From assembly GCF_001278755.1 (NCBI RefSeq), contig NZ_CP012601.1, forward strand, positions 2,170,001 through 2,234,000: 64,000 bases of DNA, in the 5' to 3' direction. This DNA comes from Bacillus sp. FJAT-22090. GTDB lineage: Bacteria; Bacillota; Bacilli; Bacillales_A; Planococcaceae. A model generated the notes under the pieces. That model had not been told where the DNA came from, searched no databases, and saw only the letters and a list, made by a program, of their open reading frames with translations. Shown piece after piece: positions 51,948 to 60,623 of the stretch (the stretch's first letter is position 1; each line of letters starts with the position of its first letter). The position numbers and the translations under genes were made by a program.

Positions 51948-53272
51948 GCTTCATTCCACCTTTCGATTGACTCTTTTGCTTTGTCCATTTCATGTGTAAT
52001 TCCGTGATGGAAAAAGACAATGTCACCATTTGGATACTGAAAAGAACGACCGACTCTTCCACTTATTTGGATAAGTGCACTAGAAGTAAAGATTTGTTGC
52101 TCCGCTCCAACTACTGCTACATGTACATTTTCTATTGTTATGCCTCTTTCTAAAATAGTAGTTGTTAGTAGTCCTGGTATTTTCTTTTCTCTAAGTTGCA
52201 TAACAATCTCTTTTCGATCAGGATGTTCTGCATGAACTCTTGGTAAATCTCCTGGGAAATTTTCGAGCATTTCAATTGTTGGTAGGAAGACAAGAAACGG
52301 GGTATTATTTTTTGTTTTTTCTTCGATCCATTGTTGCAATTTAGTTGGAACTTTCCCCTTTTTCAATTGTCTTGCGTAGCCCCAGAGTCCGCTGAACCTT
52401 GGAACAGGTAAATTATGTCCATGATATCTTTTGGAAAGAATAGATTGGTTGGTAGTTTTCAAGGATTTGGTAGGAGTGGCTGTTACATAATGAATGGCTG
52501 CATTCTTTTTTGCCGCTTTTGTGACTGCTCGCCTTAGGGTTTCATCAGCGTAATATGGAAAGGCATCTGCTTCGTCTACAAACACAACATCGAATGCATC
52601 TTCAAAACGGTAAAGTTGATGTGTAGTTGCGAGTATTAAATCGGCAAAGCCTTCTTGGTTTGGGGCTCCACCATATAATGCGTGGATCGTTGTTTTAGGG
52701 AAGACTTTTTGAAATCGTGGGAATAATTCTAATATCACATCTGTACGAGGGGCTGCAACACATACTCGTTTTCCGTCTTTTAAACTGGCAAATATTGAGG
52801 GAAATAGTAGCTCTGTTTTACCTGCTCCGCAAACTGCATGAAGAAGATGGGACTTGTTTTGTTGAACACTTGCCAGGAGCTCTTCACTTGCCTTTTGTTG
52901 AAGCGATGTAAGTTGGCCGCTCCAGTCAAACACATGATCGTTCGTGCCGCGAGCATGCTCTTTGCTCCAAAGAAGTAACTCTGAACAACTACTCACCCGC
53001 CCCATCCGAATACAGTGGCGGCAATAAATGCATTTTTTATTACAACGAGCACATTGAAATGTGTGAAATAAGTTTGGATTTGAGTTGTGGCATCTGTTAC
53101 ATACATAATTCTTTAATTGCCAAAACAAAAATTTGCTTTGGTTCATGTCGATGCCTGGTTTGAGGTGGATGTGGCCACTGTCGATGTGGGCATCGATGGC
53201 TTCGCTTGGAAATGGGGTGTGTTCGCGAAGCCATATGCGGCCAGTGAGAAATTGTTGTAATTGTTTGTTCAT
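51944..53272 (-). CDS. comFA: DNA uptake helicase ComFA
   Basis: About 442 residues, a superfamily 2 DEAD-box ATPase driving DNA import in competence. An N-terminal Cys4 zinc finger (CNRCHNSNPN ... CIYCRHCIRMGRVSSC) precedes Walker A HAVCGAGKTELL, Walker B VFVDEADAFP, motif III TATPTKS and motif VI QISGRVGRS. AGGA lies about nine bases before the ATG at 53272, two codons after a nearer ATG. It follows degV by 22 bases. comFB is absent, and comFC follows directly. Confidence 0.94.
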   Translation of the reverse strand: MNKQLQQFLTGRIWLREHTPFPSEAIDAHIDSGHIHLKPGIDMNQSKFLFWQLKNYVCNRCHNSNPNLFHTFQCARCNKKCIYCRHCIRMGRVSSCSELLLWSKEHARGTNDHVFDWSGQLTSLQQKASEELLASVQQNKSHLLHAVCGAGKTELLFPSIFASLKDGKRVCVAAPRTDVILELFPRFQKVFPKTTIHALYGGAPNQEGFADLILATTHQLYRFEDAFDVVFVDEADAFPYYADETLRRAVTKAAKKNAAIHYVTATPTKSLKTTNQSILSKRYHGHNLPVPRFSGLWGYARQLKKGKVPTKLQQWIEEKTKNNTPFLVFLPTIEMLENFPGDLPRVHAEHPDRKEIVMQLREKKIPGLLTTTILERGITIENVHVAVVGAEQQIFTSSALIQISGRVGRSFQYPNGDIVFFHHGITHEMDKAKESIERWNEA

Positions 53273-53294
53273 GGGCATCTTCCTAACTTTTTTG

Positions 53295-54140
53295 CTAGTC
53301 GATTTTTACCCATCCTAGACCCATCGAGCCCTCACCCAGGTGAGTTCCAATTACAGGTCCAAAGTAGCTGATTGTAAATTGAACGTTGGGAAGAAGTGCT
53401 TCTAACTCGTTTTTCCAAGTGATGGCTTCTTGTTCGTTGTTTGCGTGGATGATAGTTGCTTGCAGTTTTGCATATTTGTTTGCGTCCTCTTGAAGCATGT
53501 CTGCAATACGTTTCATCGCTTTTTTGCGTGTGCGGACTTTTTCATAAGGTACGATGACTTTGTTTTCAAAGTGAAGGATTGGTTTCACTTGAAGAACAGA
53601 GCCTATGACACGTTCGAAACCGTTTAAGCGACCACCTCGATGAAGATGGTCAAGGTTGTCCACCATAAAGTACGCACGAGTTGTTTCTTTCATTACGTTT
53701 AGTTCTTTTAGAATTTCGTCTGGATTGACACCTGCTTGTGCCATCTCAGCAGCACGAAGAACATAAAAGCCTTGAACCATGCATGAAATTTCTGAGTCAA
53801 ATGTGTACACTTCAATTTCTTCTACCATTTCACCAGCTTGCTTTGCTCCAGCTAGTGTTCCGCTGATACCACTCGATAGATGGATGGAAATGACTGTGTC
53901 GTATTCTTTCGAAAGTTCTTCAAAGGTTTTGACAAAATCTCCAAGTGCTGGTTGCGACGTTTTGGGAAGCGCGCGCTCGTTTCGGATTTTATCGTAAAAC
54001 TCTATTGTATTAATGTCTATTTCTTCTCGATATGTTTCATTTCCGAAGACCACGCTAAGTGGAACCATGCGAATGTTGAGTTTATCGTGAATTTCTTTTG
54101 GGATATAGGCTGTGCTGTCCGTTACTACTACCGTTTTCAT
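53295..54140 (-). CDS. degV: DegV family fatty-acid-binding protein
   Basis: About 281 residues. N-terminal VVTDSTAYIPKEI and central SIHLSSGISGTLAGAKQAGE hold the Ser/Thr that bind the carboxylate of a fatty acid. Such proteins present acyl groups to FakA-type kinases. GGAGT lies 11 bases before the ATG at 54140; the open frame extends 33 codons further but through a terminator hairpin, so I reject that extension. Located between degU and comFA as yviA is in B. subtilis. Confidence 0.92.
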   Translation of the reverse strand: MKTVVVTDSTAYIPKEIHDKLNIRMVPLSVVFGNETYREEIDINTIEFYDKIRNERALPKTSQPALGDFVKTFEELSKEYDTVISIHLSSGISGTLAGAKQAGEMVEEIEVYTFDSEISCMVQGFYVLRAAEMAQAGVNPDEILKELNVMKETTRAYFMVDNLDHLHRGGRLNGFERVIGSVLQVKPILHFENKVIVPYEKVRTRKKAMKRIADMLQEDANKYAKLQATIIHANNEQEAITWKNELEALLPNVQFTISYFGPVIGTHLGEGSMGLGWVKID

Positions 54141-54197
54141 GTAAAAAATCACACTCCTATTCTTTAGTGTACTGAATGTCAAGGGTAAAAGAAAGCA

Positions 54198-54242
54198 CAA
54201 AAATACCCTCGACATGATATTTGTCATATATCTAGTCAAGGG
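54198..54242 (-). terminator. Terminator of the lipoprotein gene
   Basis: CCCTTGAC / GTCGAGGG outer stem with one mismatch, plus inner ATGA/TCAT pairing, then a T-rich run on the minus strand. Confidence 0.7.
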
Positions 54243-54284
54243 ATTAATTATTTTTTGATAGGTCTAAGCCTTACTATTTGAAAA

Positions 54285-54385
54285 CGTTTGACAGTCGAGG
54301 CGTGCAAGCAAGAGGCGTAAGCGAATAGAACTTAAGGTTCATGAGCTTACAACGAGTGCAAGCAACTAAGAATGCGAGCGTTTCT
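54285..54385 (-). repeat. Lipoprotein-gene 3' UTR repeat, related to 5521-5597
   Basis: Minus strand starts AAACGCTCGCATTCTTAGTT and GCTTGCACTCGTTGTAAGCT, and ends CTCGACTGTCAAACGTTTT. The AAACG...CGTTT ends form an imperfect palindrome. The first 28 bases align with the element in the hpf 3' UTR. It lies between a stop codon and its terminator. Confidence 0.4.
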
Positions 54386-54403
54386 CAAAAGTATGAGGAT
54401 GTA

Positions 54404-54982
54404 TTATTCAGATGATTCACCTATAAAATAGACGCTTGTGACAAGCCATTTGCCATCTTCTTTTGCGAAAACTGTTACTTGACGACCATCACGATCAAGC
54501 TTTGCTCCAGTACTTGGTTGTGATAGTGCGATGTTAATGTTCGCAAATACTTGCGCTTGGGATTTATCGTATTTAATGATTGTCGTGTTTTCAGCTTTTC
54601 GAATCGTATCATACTCCGTGAATGTTTCTTGTACTACTGTTTTTTCATCTGCATAGTTAAAACCTTCTGGATTTTTGGAAATGGTATTCATGTAGCGGTT
54701 AATATCTTCTACATTAAATGCTTCCATGTATTCATTGAATGCTTCGAGGATAGCAGTTTTTTCTTCTTCTGGGACATTTGTCGCTTCTTCTATATTCCCT
54801 CCAGCCATTTCAAAACCAACTTCTTCCGCTGCTTTATCTTTTGCACCGTGCTCCGTTACCGATTGTGCATCCGTGGGCGCATTATTCGCAGAGCCAATAT
54901 TTGTTGCTTCTTCCTCATTGCTATTGCATGCAGCTAGCGTGAACACGGTTGCTGCGAGTATAAGTGCGTGCATAAATTTCAT
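54404..54982 (-). CDS. Putative lipoprotein with NTF2/SnoaL-like domain
   Basis: 192 residues. A lipoprotein signal ends LAACNSNEEE, with Cys19 as the expected lipidation site. A low-complexity acidic linker follows, and from about residue 75 a cone-shaped NTF2/SnoaL-type domain (ILEAFNEYMEAFNVEDINRY, later DGRQVTVFAKEDGKWLVTSV). Such domains bind small ligands or have no activity; function unknown. AGGAGGAG lies before the ATG. Own terminator. Confidence 0.75.
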   Translation of the reverse strand: MKFMHALILAATVFTLAACNSNEEEATNIGSANNAPTDAQSVTEHGAKDKAAEEVGFEMAGGNIEEATNVPEEEKTAILEAFNEYMEAFNVEDINRYMNTISKNPEGFNYADEKTVVQETFTEYDTIRKAENTTIIKYDKSQAQVFANINIALSQPSTGAKLDRDGRQVTVFAKEDGKWLVTSVYFIGESSE

Positions 54983-55112
54983 CTAGTTCTCTCCTCCTGC
55001 TGAGGTTATTTTGTCATATCTAGGACGAAAACTCAATTAATTAGTTCCGTGAGAGATAGGTAGAAAATTATGGTAATGGTATGTATAGTATAGGTACATA
55101 GGAGGTGGTTCT

Positions 55113-56033
55113 TTGGAAAGACATTTAGCATTGTTGAAAAGATTGCGTGTTGATAGTAGAATGAAGGAATTTATTCGTGAAGAAATTAGGAAAAAAGAAG
55201 CTGGAATCAGAGGTGAGGAACGACTCTTAAGGAAGCTTAAGGAGTTGAGATTACCTGGCCCATTTCGAATATTTTCTGATGTGGGATTGCATATAGATGA
55301 TTGGAGGGTTCAAATCGATTGTATTGTTGTGACGGATAGTTGTTGCATCGTGATAGAGTCTAAAAATATGAGTGGTAATTTAAATTTTGATATAGACACT
55401 GAGGAATTTTATAGAATAGAAGAGAATATTGAAAAATCTTTTCCGAATCCATATTATCAATTAATGCGTAATATTCGTTTTATGAAAGAATTCTTAAACA
55501 CGACGTTCCCTGAACTTAAAGTATCTGGAGCTATCGTCATGACATCAAAATCATGTCGAATCCGAAATAAGCCTTCCCATTATCCTATATTTAAATTAGA
55601 AAGCATTATCGAAAAAATCATACACTTGAATAATAATTCCCCTTCCCTTCTGTTAGATCCTCATTTGGATACCATTGAAAAAATGATTCAAAAGAAACAA
55701 TCCGCTTTTGTGTATTCACCCCTATGCGAGCATTATCATATTTCTCCAAACGACATAATTCCAGGAGTTGAGTGTCCCTGTTGTGGTGTTATTGGAATGG
55801 AGCGTATTTCTACAACCTGGACATGTTTAGCCTGTAATAAAAATAATCGATATACCCACATTTCCGCTGTAGAAGATTATTTTTGGCTAATCAAGAAAGA
55901 AATTACTAATAAAGATTTTCGCAAATTTTGTGGAGTTAAATCTATTCACTCTGCTTCTCGGATGCTTAACAGTATGAATTTGCAGGCATGTGGATTAGGT
56001 CCTGCAAGATATTTTAAACGGAAAGAAAGTTGA
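55113..56033 (+). CDS. NERD domain protein with zinc ribbon
   Basis: 306 residues on the plus strand. The NERD domain (nuclease-related) spans about 30-150: GEERLLRKLKEL, FSDVGLHIDDWRVQIDCIVV and IVIESKNMSGNL, where D, E and K match the PD-(D/E)xK-like core. A C-terminal Cys4 ribbon (CPCCGVI ... CLACNKNN) and a short helical end follow. A DNA-linked role is suggested but not shown. TTG start with GGAGGTGG upstream. Its 3' end meets the largest 21-bp array. Confidence 0.85.
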   Translation: MERHLALLKRLRVDSRMKEFIREEIRKKEAGIRGEERLLRKLKELRLPGPFRIFSDVGLHIDDWRVQIDCIVVTDSCCIVIESKNMSGNLNFDIDTEEFYRIEENIEKSFPNPYYQLMRNIRFMKEFLNTTFPELKVSGAIVMTSKSCRIRNKPSHYPIFKLESIIEKIIHLNNNSPSLLLDPHLDTIEKMIQKKQSAFVYSPLCEHYHISPNDIIPGVECPCCGVIGMERISTTWTCLACNKNNRYTHISAVEDYFWLIKKEITNKDFRKFCGVKSIHSASRMLNSMNLQACGLGPARYFKRKES

Positions 56034-56054
56034 TGAGTGATTAATTATTATTGC

Positions 56055-56486
56055 GCTACATTAGTTGCGTTACTCGCACACTACATTGTTTGGATTACTC
56101 GCTATATAACCTTAATTAGTCGCAACATCTACTCGCTTCCTCGCTACATTTTGATGCATTCGCGCAATATCTATGTTTTACGCTACATTGTTTGGATTAC
56201 TCGCTATATAACCTTAATTAGTCGCAATATCTACTTGTTTTCTCGCTACATTTTGATATATTCACGCAATATTATTGTATAGCGCTACATTGTTTGGATT
56301 ACTCGCTATATAACCTTAATTAGTCGCAACATCTACTCGCTTCCTCGCTATATTTTGGTCCATATGCGCAATATTTTTGTTATACGCAACATTAGCAACG
56401 TAACTCGCAATATATCCACTGTTATACGCAACATTTATTTGCTTACTCGCTACATTCCCATGAATAGGAGCAATATTTTTCACGCA
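56055..56486. repeat. 21-bp phased TCGC array, locus 3 (largest)
   Basis: About 20 cores (TCGC, GCGC, ACGC or close) followed by (A/T)A(C/T)AT recur on the plus strand, among them 56099, 56120, 56141, 56162, 56180, 56201, 56222, 56243, 56264, 56282, 56303, 56324, 56345, 56366, 56384, 56405, 56426, 56447 and 56468. Steps are 21 with occasional 18. A higher-order block starting CTACATTGTTTGGATTACTC repeats at 56081, 56183 and 56285, exactly 102 bp apart. It fills the gap between convergent NERD and degU genes; no gene is assigned here. Confidence 0.82.
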
Positions 56487-56487
56487 A

Positions 56488-56527
56488 AGAAAAAACCTCT
56501 CACTGAATCGCGAGAGGTTTCCCATTT
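56488..56527. terminator. Bidirectional terminator behind degU
   Basis: AAACCTCTC / GAGAGGTTT stem with a 10-base loop. A-run on the left serves degU (-), and T-run on the right can serve plus-strand transcripts. Array 3 begins immediately beyond it. Confidence 0.82.
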
Positions 56528-56531
56528 TTTA

Positions 56532-57206
56532 TTATCGTACTTCGACCCAACCGTTTTTGATGCCGGTTACTACGGCTTGGGTACGGTCGTTTACGTTCAT
56601 TTTTTGTAGAATGCTGGATACGTGGTTTTTTACGGTTTTTTCAGAGATGAAAAGTGTTTCACCAATTGTACGGTTACTTTGCCCATCTGTTAACAGTTGT
56701 AGCACTTCGCATTCACGTTTCGTAAGTAAGTGGAATGGACGGCGAATTTCTGTTTGATGGAAGTTTCCTTTATTTTCACGTTCGCTTAGGCGACGGAATT
56801 CGGCAACTAGATTGCGAGTTACTTTCGGATGTAAGTATGAACCGCCTTGTGCTACTACTTTGATAGCAGAGACAATTGCGTTAGCATCCATTTCTTTTAG
56901 CATGTAACCAAGAGCACCAGTTTTAAGCGCATGTGTTACATAAGATTCGTCGTCATGGATAGATAGCATGATAACTTTAGCTTCCGGATATTTTTCAAGT
57001 AATTCAGCAGTTGCATCAACGCCATTTTTAGTTGGCATATTAATATCCATTAATACAACGTCTGGAATATGTTGTTCATATAAACGAAGAACGTCGCTAC
57101 CGTCATCTCCTTCTGCAATTACGTCAAAAGAATCTTCAAAATCTAAAATACGCTTTACGCCTTCTCTAAAAAGTTGGTGGTCATCTATTATAATAATTTT
57201 TGTCAT
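56532..57206 (-). CDS. degU: Two-component response regulator DegU
   Basis: About 224 residues. Receiver domain with IIDDHQLF at the start and phospho-acceptor Asp54 in [10 protein letters not shown], conserved Lys in [10 protein letters not shown]-terminal LuxR-type helix-turn-helix ([37 protein letters not shown]). Controls exoenzymes, competence and motility with DegS. I take the ATG at 57206, eight bases after GGAGG; the ATG two codons earlier is too close to it. Follows degS in an operon. Confidence 0.96.
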   Translation of the reverse strand: MTKIIIIDDHQLFREGVKRILDFEDSFDVIAEGDDGSDVLRLYEQHIPDVVLMDINMPTKNGVDATAELLEKYPEAKVIMLSIHDDESYVTHALKTGALGYMLKEMDANAIVSAIKVVAQGGSYLHPKVTRNLVAEFRRLSERENKGNFHQTEIRRPFHLLTKRECEVLQLLTDGQSNRTIGETLFISEKTVKNHVSSILQKMNVNDRTQAVVTGIKNGWVEVR

Positions 57207-57238
57207 CGTCATTTCCTCCTATAAAAACACTGTAGTTA

Positions 57239-58384
57239 TTATTCCTCATTTATCGGAATACTAAACAAAATGGATGCTCCCTTTCCTGGAGATGATATTA
57301 TTTTCATCGTTCCATCGAGTAAATCCACTCGCTCTCGCATACCAATTAATCCAAATGATTTTTCTTTTGCTTCATTTGGATCGAAGCCTTTTCCATTATC
57401 TTTGACGATAATATTTATTTTTTGTTTCAACCATTCTACTTTTACCCAAGCCTCTTTAAACTTTCCGTGCTTAATACCGTTAGTTAAGGACTCTTGGATT
57501 AGTCGGAAAATGGCTACTTCAAAATTTGGTTGGAGACGTTGTTCTTCTCCATATGATTGAAAATGTATCATACACGTTGGATTGTATTCTTGAATTGTTG
57601 ATATATACTTTTTAAGCGTAGGAACCAATCCTAAATCATCTAGTGCCATTGGGCGAAGATCATAAATTATTCGACGAACTTCTGAAAGCGCATTTCGAAC
57701 CATATCTTTCAGTTCATTGATTTCTTTCATCGCTTCGTCTCCGCCACGCTGCTGATATGTAAGATTAATTAAATCTGTTCTAAGTAACACATTCGCAAGC
57801 ATTTGGGCTGGACCGTCGTGTATTTCACGAGAAAGTCTTTTGCGCTCTTCCTCTTGTGCTTCGATAATTTTCAGGGTGAAATCTTGTTTGATTTTTGCGT
57901 TTTCAAGTGCAACTCCCACATCTTTTAAGTCAGAAGTTAAATAATTCATTACTATATTTACTTGATTGACTAGTTGATCCGCACGTTCGATCATTTCCAG
58001 TAAGCCCTGTAATCTGCGTTCTAATTCATCTCTTCTAAGACGAAGTTGTCTTTCCTCTGTTCTTTTTATCAGTAGGTTAATTTGAATCTCATTGGCAGTT
58101 TCATAAGCATTCCGAATTTGAGGTTCCTCGTACGTTTCAAAGTTTTTAGATACTTCTGCTAGGCGATTTCTAGCTAAACGTGATTTCGATTCTAGTAAAT
58201 CCCCTTCAATAATAACGGTTTCAATGTTACCTCGAATTATTTCTAATTCAACTTTCATTTCTTCGAAGCTTTGACGACTCTGTTCGCTTATAATGAATAT
58301 ATCCTTTTTTGAATGATCCATTACTTCTACCATTCGATCGAAAATAACATCTAACGATTTTGTATCAAAATTCTTATTCGTCAT
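57239..58384 (-). CDS. degS: Sensor histidine kinase DegS
   Basis: About 381 residues (B. subtilis 385), cytoplasmic, no membrane helix. N-terminal DegS sensory coiled coil, then HisKA_3 phospho-His in RLSREIHDGPAQMLANVLL, then an ATPase domain (NGIKHGKF, VKDNGKGFDP, SFGLIGMRERV). The ATG at 58384 follows AGGAG; an upstream extension of 18 codons has no such site. Confidence 0.96.
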   Translation of the reverse strand: MTNKNFDTKSLDVIFDRMVEVMDHSKKDIFIISEQSRQSFEEMKVELEIIRGNIETVIIEGDLLESKSRLARNRLAEVSKNFETYEEPQIRNAYETANEIQINLLIKRTEERQLRLRRDELERRLQGLLEMIERADQLVNQVNIVMNYLTSDLKDVGVALENAKIKQDFTLKIIEAQEEERKRLSREIHDGPAQMLANVLLRTDLINLTYQQRGGDEAMKEINELKDMVRNALSEVRRIIYDLRPMALDDLGLVPTLKKYISTIQEYNPTCMIHFQSYGEEQRLQPNFEVAIFRLIQESLTNGIKHGKFKEAWVKVEWLKQKINIIVKDNGKGFDPNEAKEKSFGLIGMRERVDLLDGTMKIISSPGKGASILFSIPINEE

Positions 58385-58443
58385 CTGTTTTTCTCCTTTG
58401 TTTTTTGCAAATGAGTCTTCATTCATTACGGGTGACAAACCCT

Positions 58444-58449
58444 ATTATA
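58444..58449 (-). promoter_or_regulatory. -10 element of the degS promoter
   Basis: Minus strand TATAAT about 60 bases before the degS ATG. The -35 at 17 bp is poor, so an activator may help. Confidence 0.4.
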
Positions 58450-58524
58450 GCACTAAGTGACTAAAAATAAATTAAAATTAGTTTACAACTATATTTCAAA
58501 TTACTCAAGGAGGACCCAAAAAAC

Positions 58525-59160
58525 ATGAGAAATGATTATCAAACAGTCAAAGGCTATGGGGAAAGTGAGATTATCATCCAAAAATCACGCTTCCTTACCT
58601 ATGTGAATCGAGCTGAGACTGAGGAGGAAGCGCAAGATTTTATTAATTCTATCAAAGTAAAGCATAAAGATGCTACTCATAACTGTTCTGCTTATATTAT
58701 TGGGGAACACGATAACATCCAAAAAGCCAATGATGATGGGGAACCTAGTGGAACTGCTGGGGTGCCAATGCTCGAAGTGTTAAAGAAGCAAGGAATTAAG
58801 GATACTATCGTAGTTGTTACTCGGTATTTCGGTGGTATTAAACTAGGTGGCGGTGGTCTTATTCGAGCATATGGAAAAGCTACTACAGAGGGAGTTACAG
58901 CAGCAAAACTGGTAGAGCGCAAGCTACATCATCTGATGAAAGTATCAATTGACTACAATTGGTTAGGTAAAGTCGAAAATGAAGTGCGAAATTCTGAATA
59001 TCCTCTAAAAGATATTAACTATGCAGAGTCTGTAGAAGTCCATGTGTATGTAAAAGCAGAGGATGAATCCAATTTCTCTGATTGGATGACTGAAATGACA
59101 AATGGACAATGTAAAATAGAAATTGTCGAAAAAGAATTTTTGGAATTTGAAGTAAATTGA
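58525..59160 (+). CDS. yvyE: YigZ/IMPACT family protein (YvyE)
   Basis: 211 residues. N-terminal UPF0029/Impact domain with KSRFLTYVNRAETEEEAQDF, NDDGEPSGTAGVPMLEVL and VTRYFGGIKLGGGGLIRAYG, plus a C-terminal DUF1949-like ferredoxin-fold domain. Cellular role not firmly known; linked to translation or stress in relatives. Divergent from degS, same place as yvyE in B. subtilis. GGAGG precedes the ATG. Confidence 0.93.
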   Translation: MRNDYQTVKGYGESEIIIQKSRFLTYVNRAETEEEAQDFINSIKVKHKDATHNCSAYIIGEHDNIQKANDDGEPSGTAGVPMLEVLKKQGIKDTIVVVTRYFGGIKLGGGGLIRAYGKATTEGVTAAKLVERKLHHLMKVSIDYNWLGKVENEVRNSEYPLKDINYAESVEVHVYVKAEDESNFSDWMTEMTNGQCKIEIVEKEFLEFEVN

Positions 59161-59190
59161 TTTATACTTTTTACTAAGGGCGGTGGAAAT

Positions 59191-60360
59191 ATGAAGAAAT
59201 TGATTTTTTTACTAATGTTCTTAATTAGTTTAAGTATAGTTCCAATCTCTACTAATGCGGCAAATTGTCCAGGGGTTGTGTATTGGGACGGTGTCGAGCT
59301 AAAAACTGGTCAAATAGGCAGAGTCATCATTCAAAAACCTACTACTATTTATAAAAATAATAATGGAGTTTTCGAAGCTTCACGAACAGTAAAAAAGGGA
59401 GAAGTTTTTAGAATTTATGCAAATAAAGGATCTTATTATCAACTAGGTGGCGGCCTAGTTATCAAAAACGATGCCTCTATTTTGTATCAAACACCATCTA
59501 AAGAAAAATTTAGATTACTTAATTGCAAGCAAACTACTCCTACTTCTATGGTCATTGGTGACAGTATTACTTCTGTAAATTCCAAATTAGGAGGCGCAAA
59601 GAAATCGATACCCAATGAATTTGATGCATCAACGTCTATTTATCACAAAAACTATAATAACTTCTATGCAATTAGTTATTTAAACAATAAAATAGCTTCA
59701 CTTTATACAAAAGACAAAAACTATCAATTTAATGGTATTTCAATAGCTAGTACTGTTAGTCAACTAGAAAGCAAATTAGGAAAAGCATACGAAACAACTG
59801 GTAACACTTATCCAATTGAAATTATTACATATGATTTTCCTAAGTATGAAGCCAATTTTTTTATTGATGTGCATAATGACAATAAGATCTCTGCAATCTA
59901 CTTAATAGATCGCCAGTTAATAAAGCGAAACGCAAATCTCTATCCAAAAAAATCTAGTACACTAGAAAAAAGTTATGAGACACTCTTATACGAAATAACG
60001 AATGCTGAAAGAAAGGCAAAAGGCGTTTCAATACTACAATATTCTACCGATATTTCGAATGTTGCTCGTGGCCACAGTGTCGATATGGGTAAACATGATT
60101 ATTTTAACCATGATAACTTAGATGGGGAATCGCCTTTTGACAGGCTAGCAAATGGTGGAATTCTGTTTAGAAATGCAGGAGAAAATATTGCAATGGGATA
60201 CACGAACCCATACTTTGCCCATGAAGCATTGATGAATTCATTAGGTCATCGTAAAAATATCGTTAGTACTAACTATACGCAACATGGCGTAGGCGTGTTT
60301 TTTGCAGACTGGACGTACGGATCGATACCTTACTATACGGAAAATTTTATAAAACCTTGA
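59191..60360 (+). CDS. Secreted CAP/SCP domain protein
   Basis: 389 residues with a signal peptide ending near residue 23 (ISTNAA). The middle (~110-250) resembles the CAP-associated N-terminal domain seen in Bacillus YkwD-like proteins. The CAP domain is at about 265-385: LLYEITNAERKAKGVSILQY, GHSVDMGKHDYFNHDN, NAGENIAMGYTNPYFAHEAL and NSLGHRKNIV. Biochemical activity of bacterial CAP proteins is unsettled. Located 30 bases after yvyE and near the wall-hydrolase cluster; terminator follows. Confidence 0.9.
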   Translation: MKKLIFLLMFLISLSIVPISTNAANCPGVVYWDGVELKTGQIGRVIIQKPTTIYKNNNGVFEASRTVKKGEVFRIYANKGSYYQLGGGLVIKNDASILYQTPSKEKFRLLNCKQTTPTSMVIGDSITSVNSKLGGAKKSIPNEFDASTSIYHKNYNNFYAISYLNNKIASLYTKDKNYQFNGISIASTVSQLESKLGKAYETTGNTYPIEIITYDFPKYEANFFIDVHNDNKISAIYLIDRQLIKRNANLYPKKSSTLEKSYETLLYEITNAERKAKGVSILQYSTDISNVARGHSVDMGKHDYFNHDNLDGESPFDRLANGGILFRNAGENIAMGYTNPYFAHEALMNSLGHRKNIVSTNYTQHGVGVFFADWTYGSIPYYTENFIKP

Positions 60361-60364
60361 TAGG

Positions 60365-60393
60365 AAGCTGCCTCTTTTGGAGGCAGCTTTTTT
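60365..60393 (+). terminator. Terminator of the CAP/SCP gene
   Basis: AAGCTGCCTC / GAGGCAGCTT, 5-base loop, followed by a T-run on the plus strand, four bases past the stop. Confidence 0.9.
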
Positions 60394-60395
60394 GT

Positions 60396-60497
60396 TTGTC
60401 GCTTTTGGTTGATGATTGGTCGCTTTCGACGATGCATTTGTCGCTTTCCATGCATTGTTTGTCGCTTTCACTTGCTGATTGGTCTCGTTTAGCCATT
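60396..60497. repeat. 21-bp phased TTGTCGCTTTC array, locus 4
   Basis: TCGC cores at 60399, 60420, 60441 and 60462, plus a degenerate TCTC at 60483, all exactly 21 bp apart, within (T/G)GTCGCTTT(C/T). Flanks differ from loci 1-3 (CTTTC instead of TACATT). On the minus strand the unit would read KATN plus three residues. It lies between the terminators of two convergent genes. No gene is assigned here. Confidence 0.8.
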
Positions 60498-60587
60498 TGT
60501 GTTATTTTGTTGTATCTAATTCCAAGTGATGAACAGAACGAATATTAAGCCTCAGATCAGAGTAAATTAGTCTCGTTTTTTAACAAT

Positions 60588-60617
60588 ATAAAAAGGTGAC
60601 CAATCTATTGGTCACCT
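60588..60617 (-). terminator. Terminator of the SpoIID/LytB-like gene
   Basis: 11-bp perfect stem AGGTGACCAAT / ATTGGTCACCT with a 2-base turn, followed by a T-rich run on the minus strand. Confidence 0.85.
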
Positions 60618-60623
60618 GATTAC

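Noticed and set aside
53295-54239. Longer degV start about 33 codons upstream
   Set aside because: The extension passes through the terminator hairpin at 54198-54242 and lacks a ribosome-binding site; the ATG at 54140 fits the family start.
56037-56282. Plus-strand reading frame of about 81 codons through array 3 (repeating SRNIY/TRYIT)
   Set aside because: No ribosome-binding site, the peptide is simply the 21-bp repeat translated, and a stop occurs midway while the repeat continues. Treated as repeat DNA.
56055-56486. CRISPR array
   Set aside because: Conserved part is only about 5-10 bases, spacing is 21 bp, spacers repeat at 102 bp, and there are no cas genes.
60241-60471. Minus-strand frame with KATN repeats through array 4
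   Set aside because: It begins in the array and ends inside the conserved CAP/SCP gene on the other strand; no start signal.
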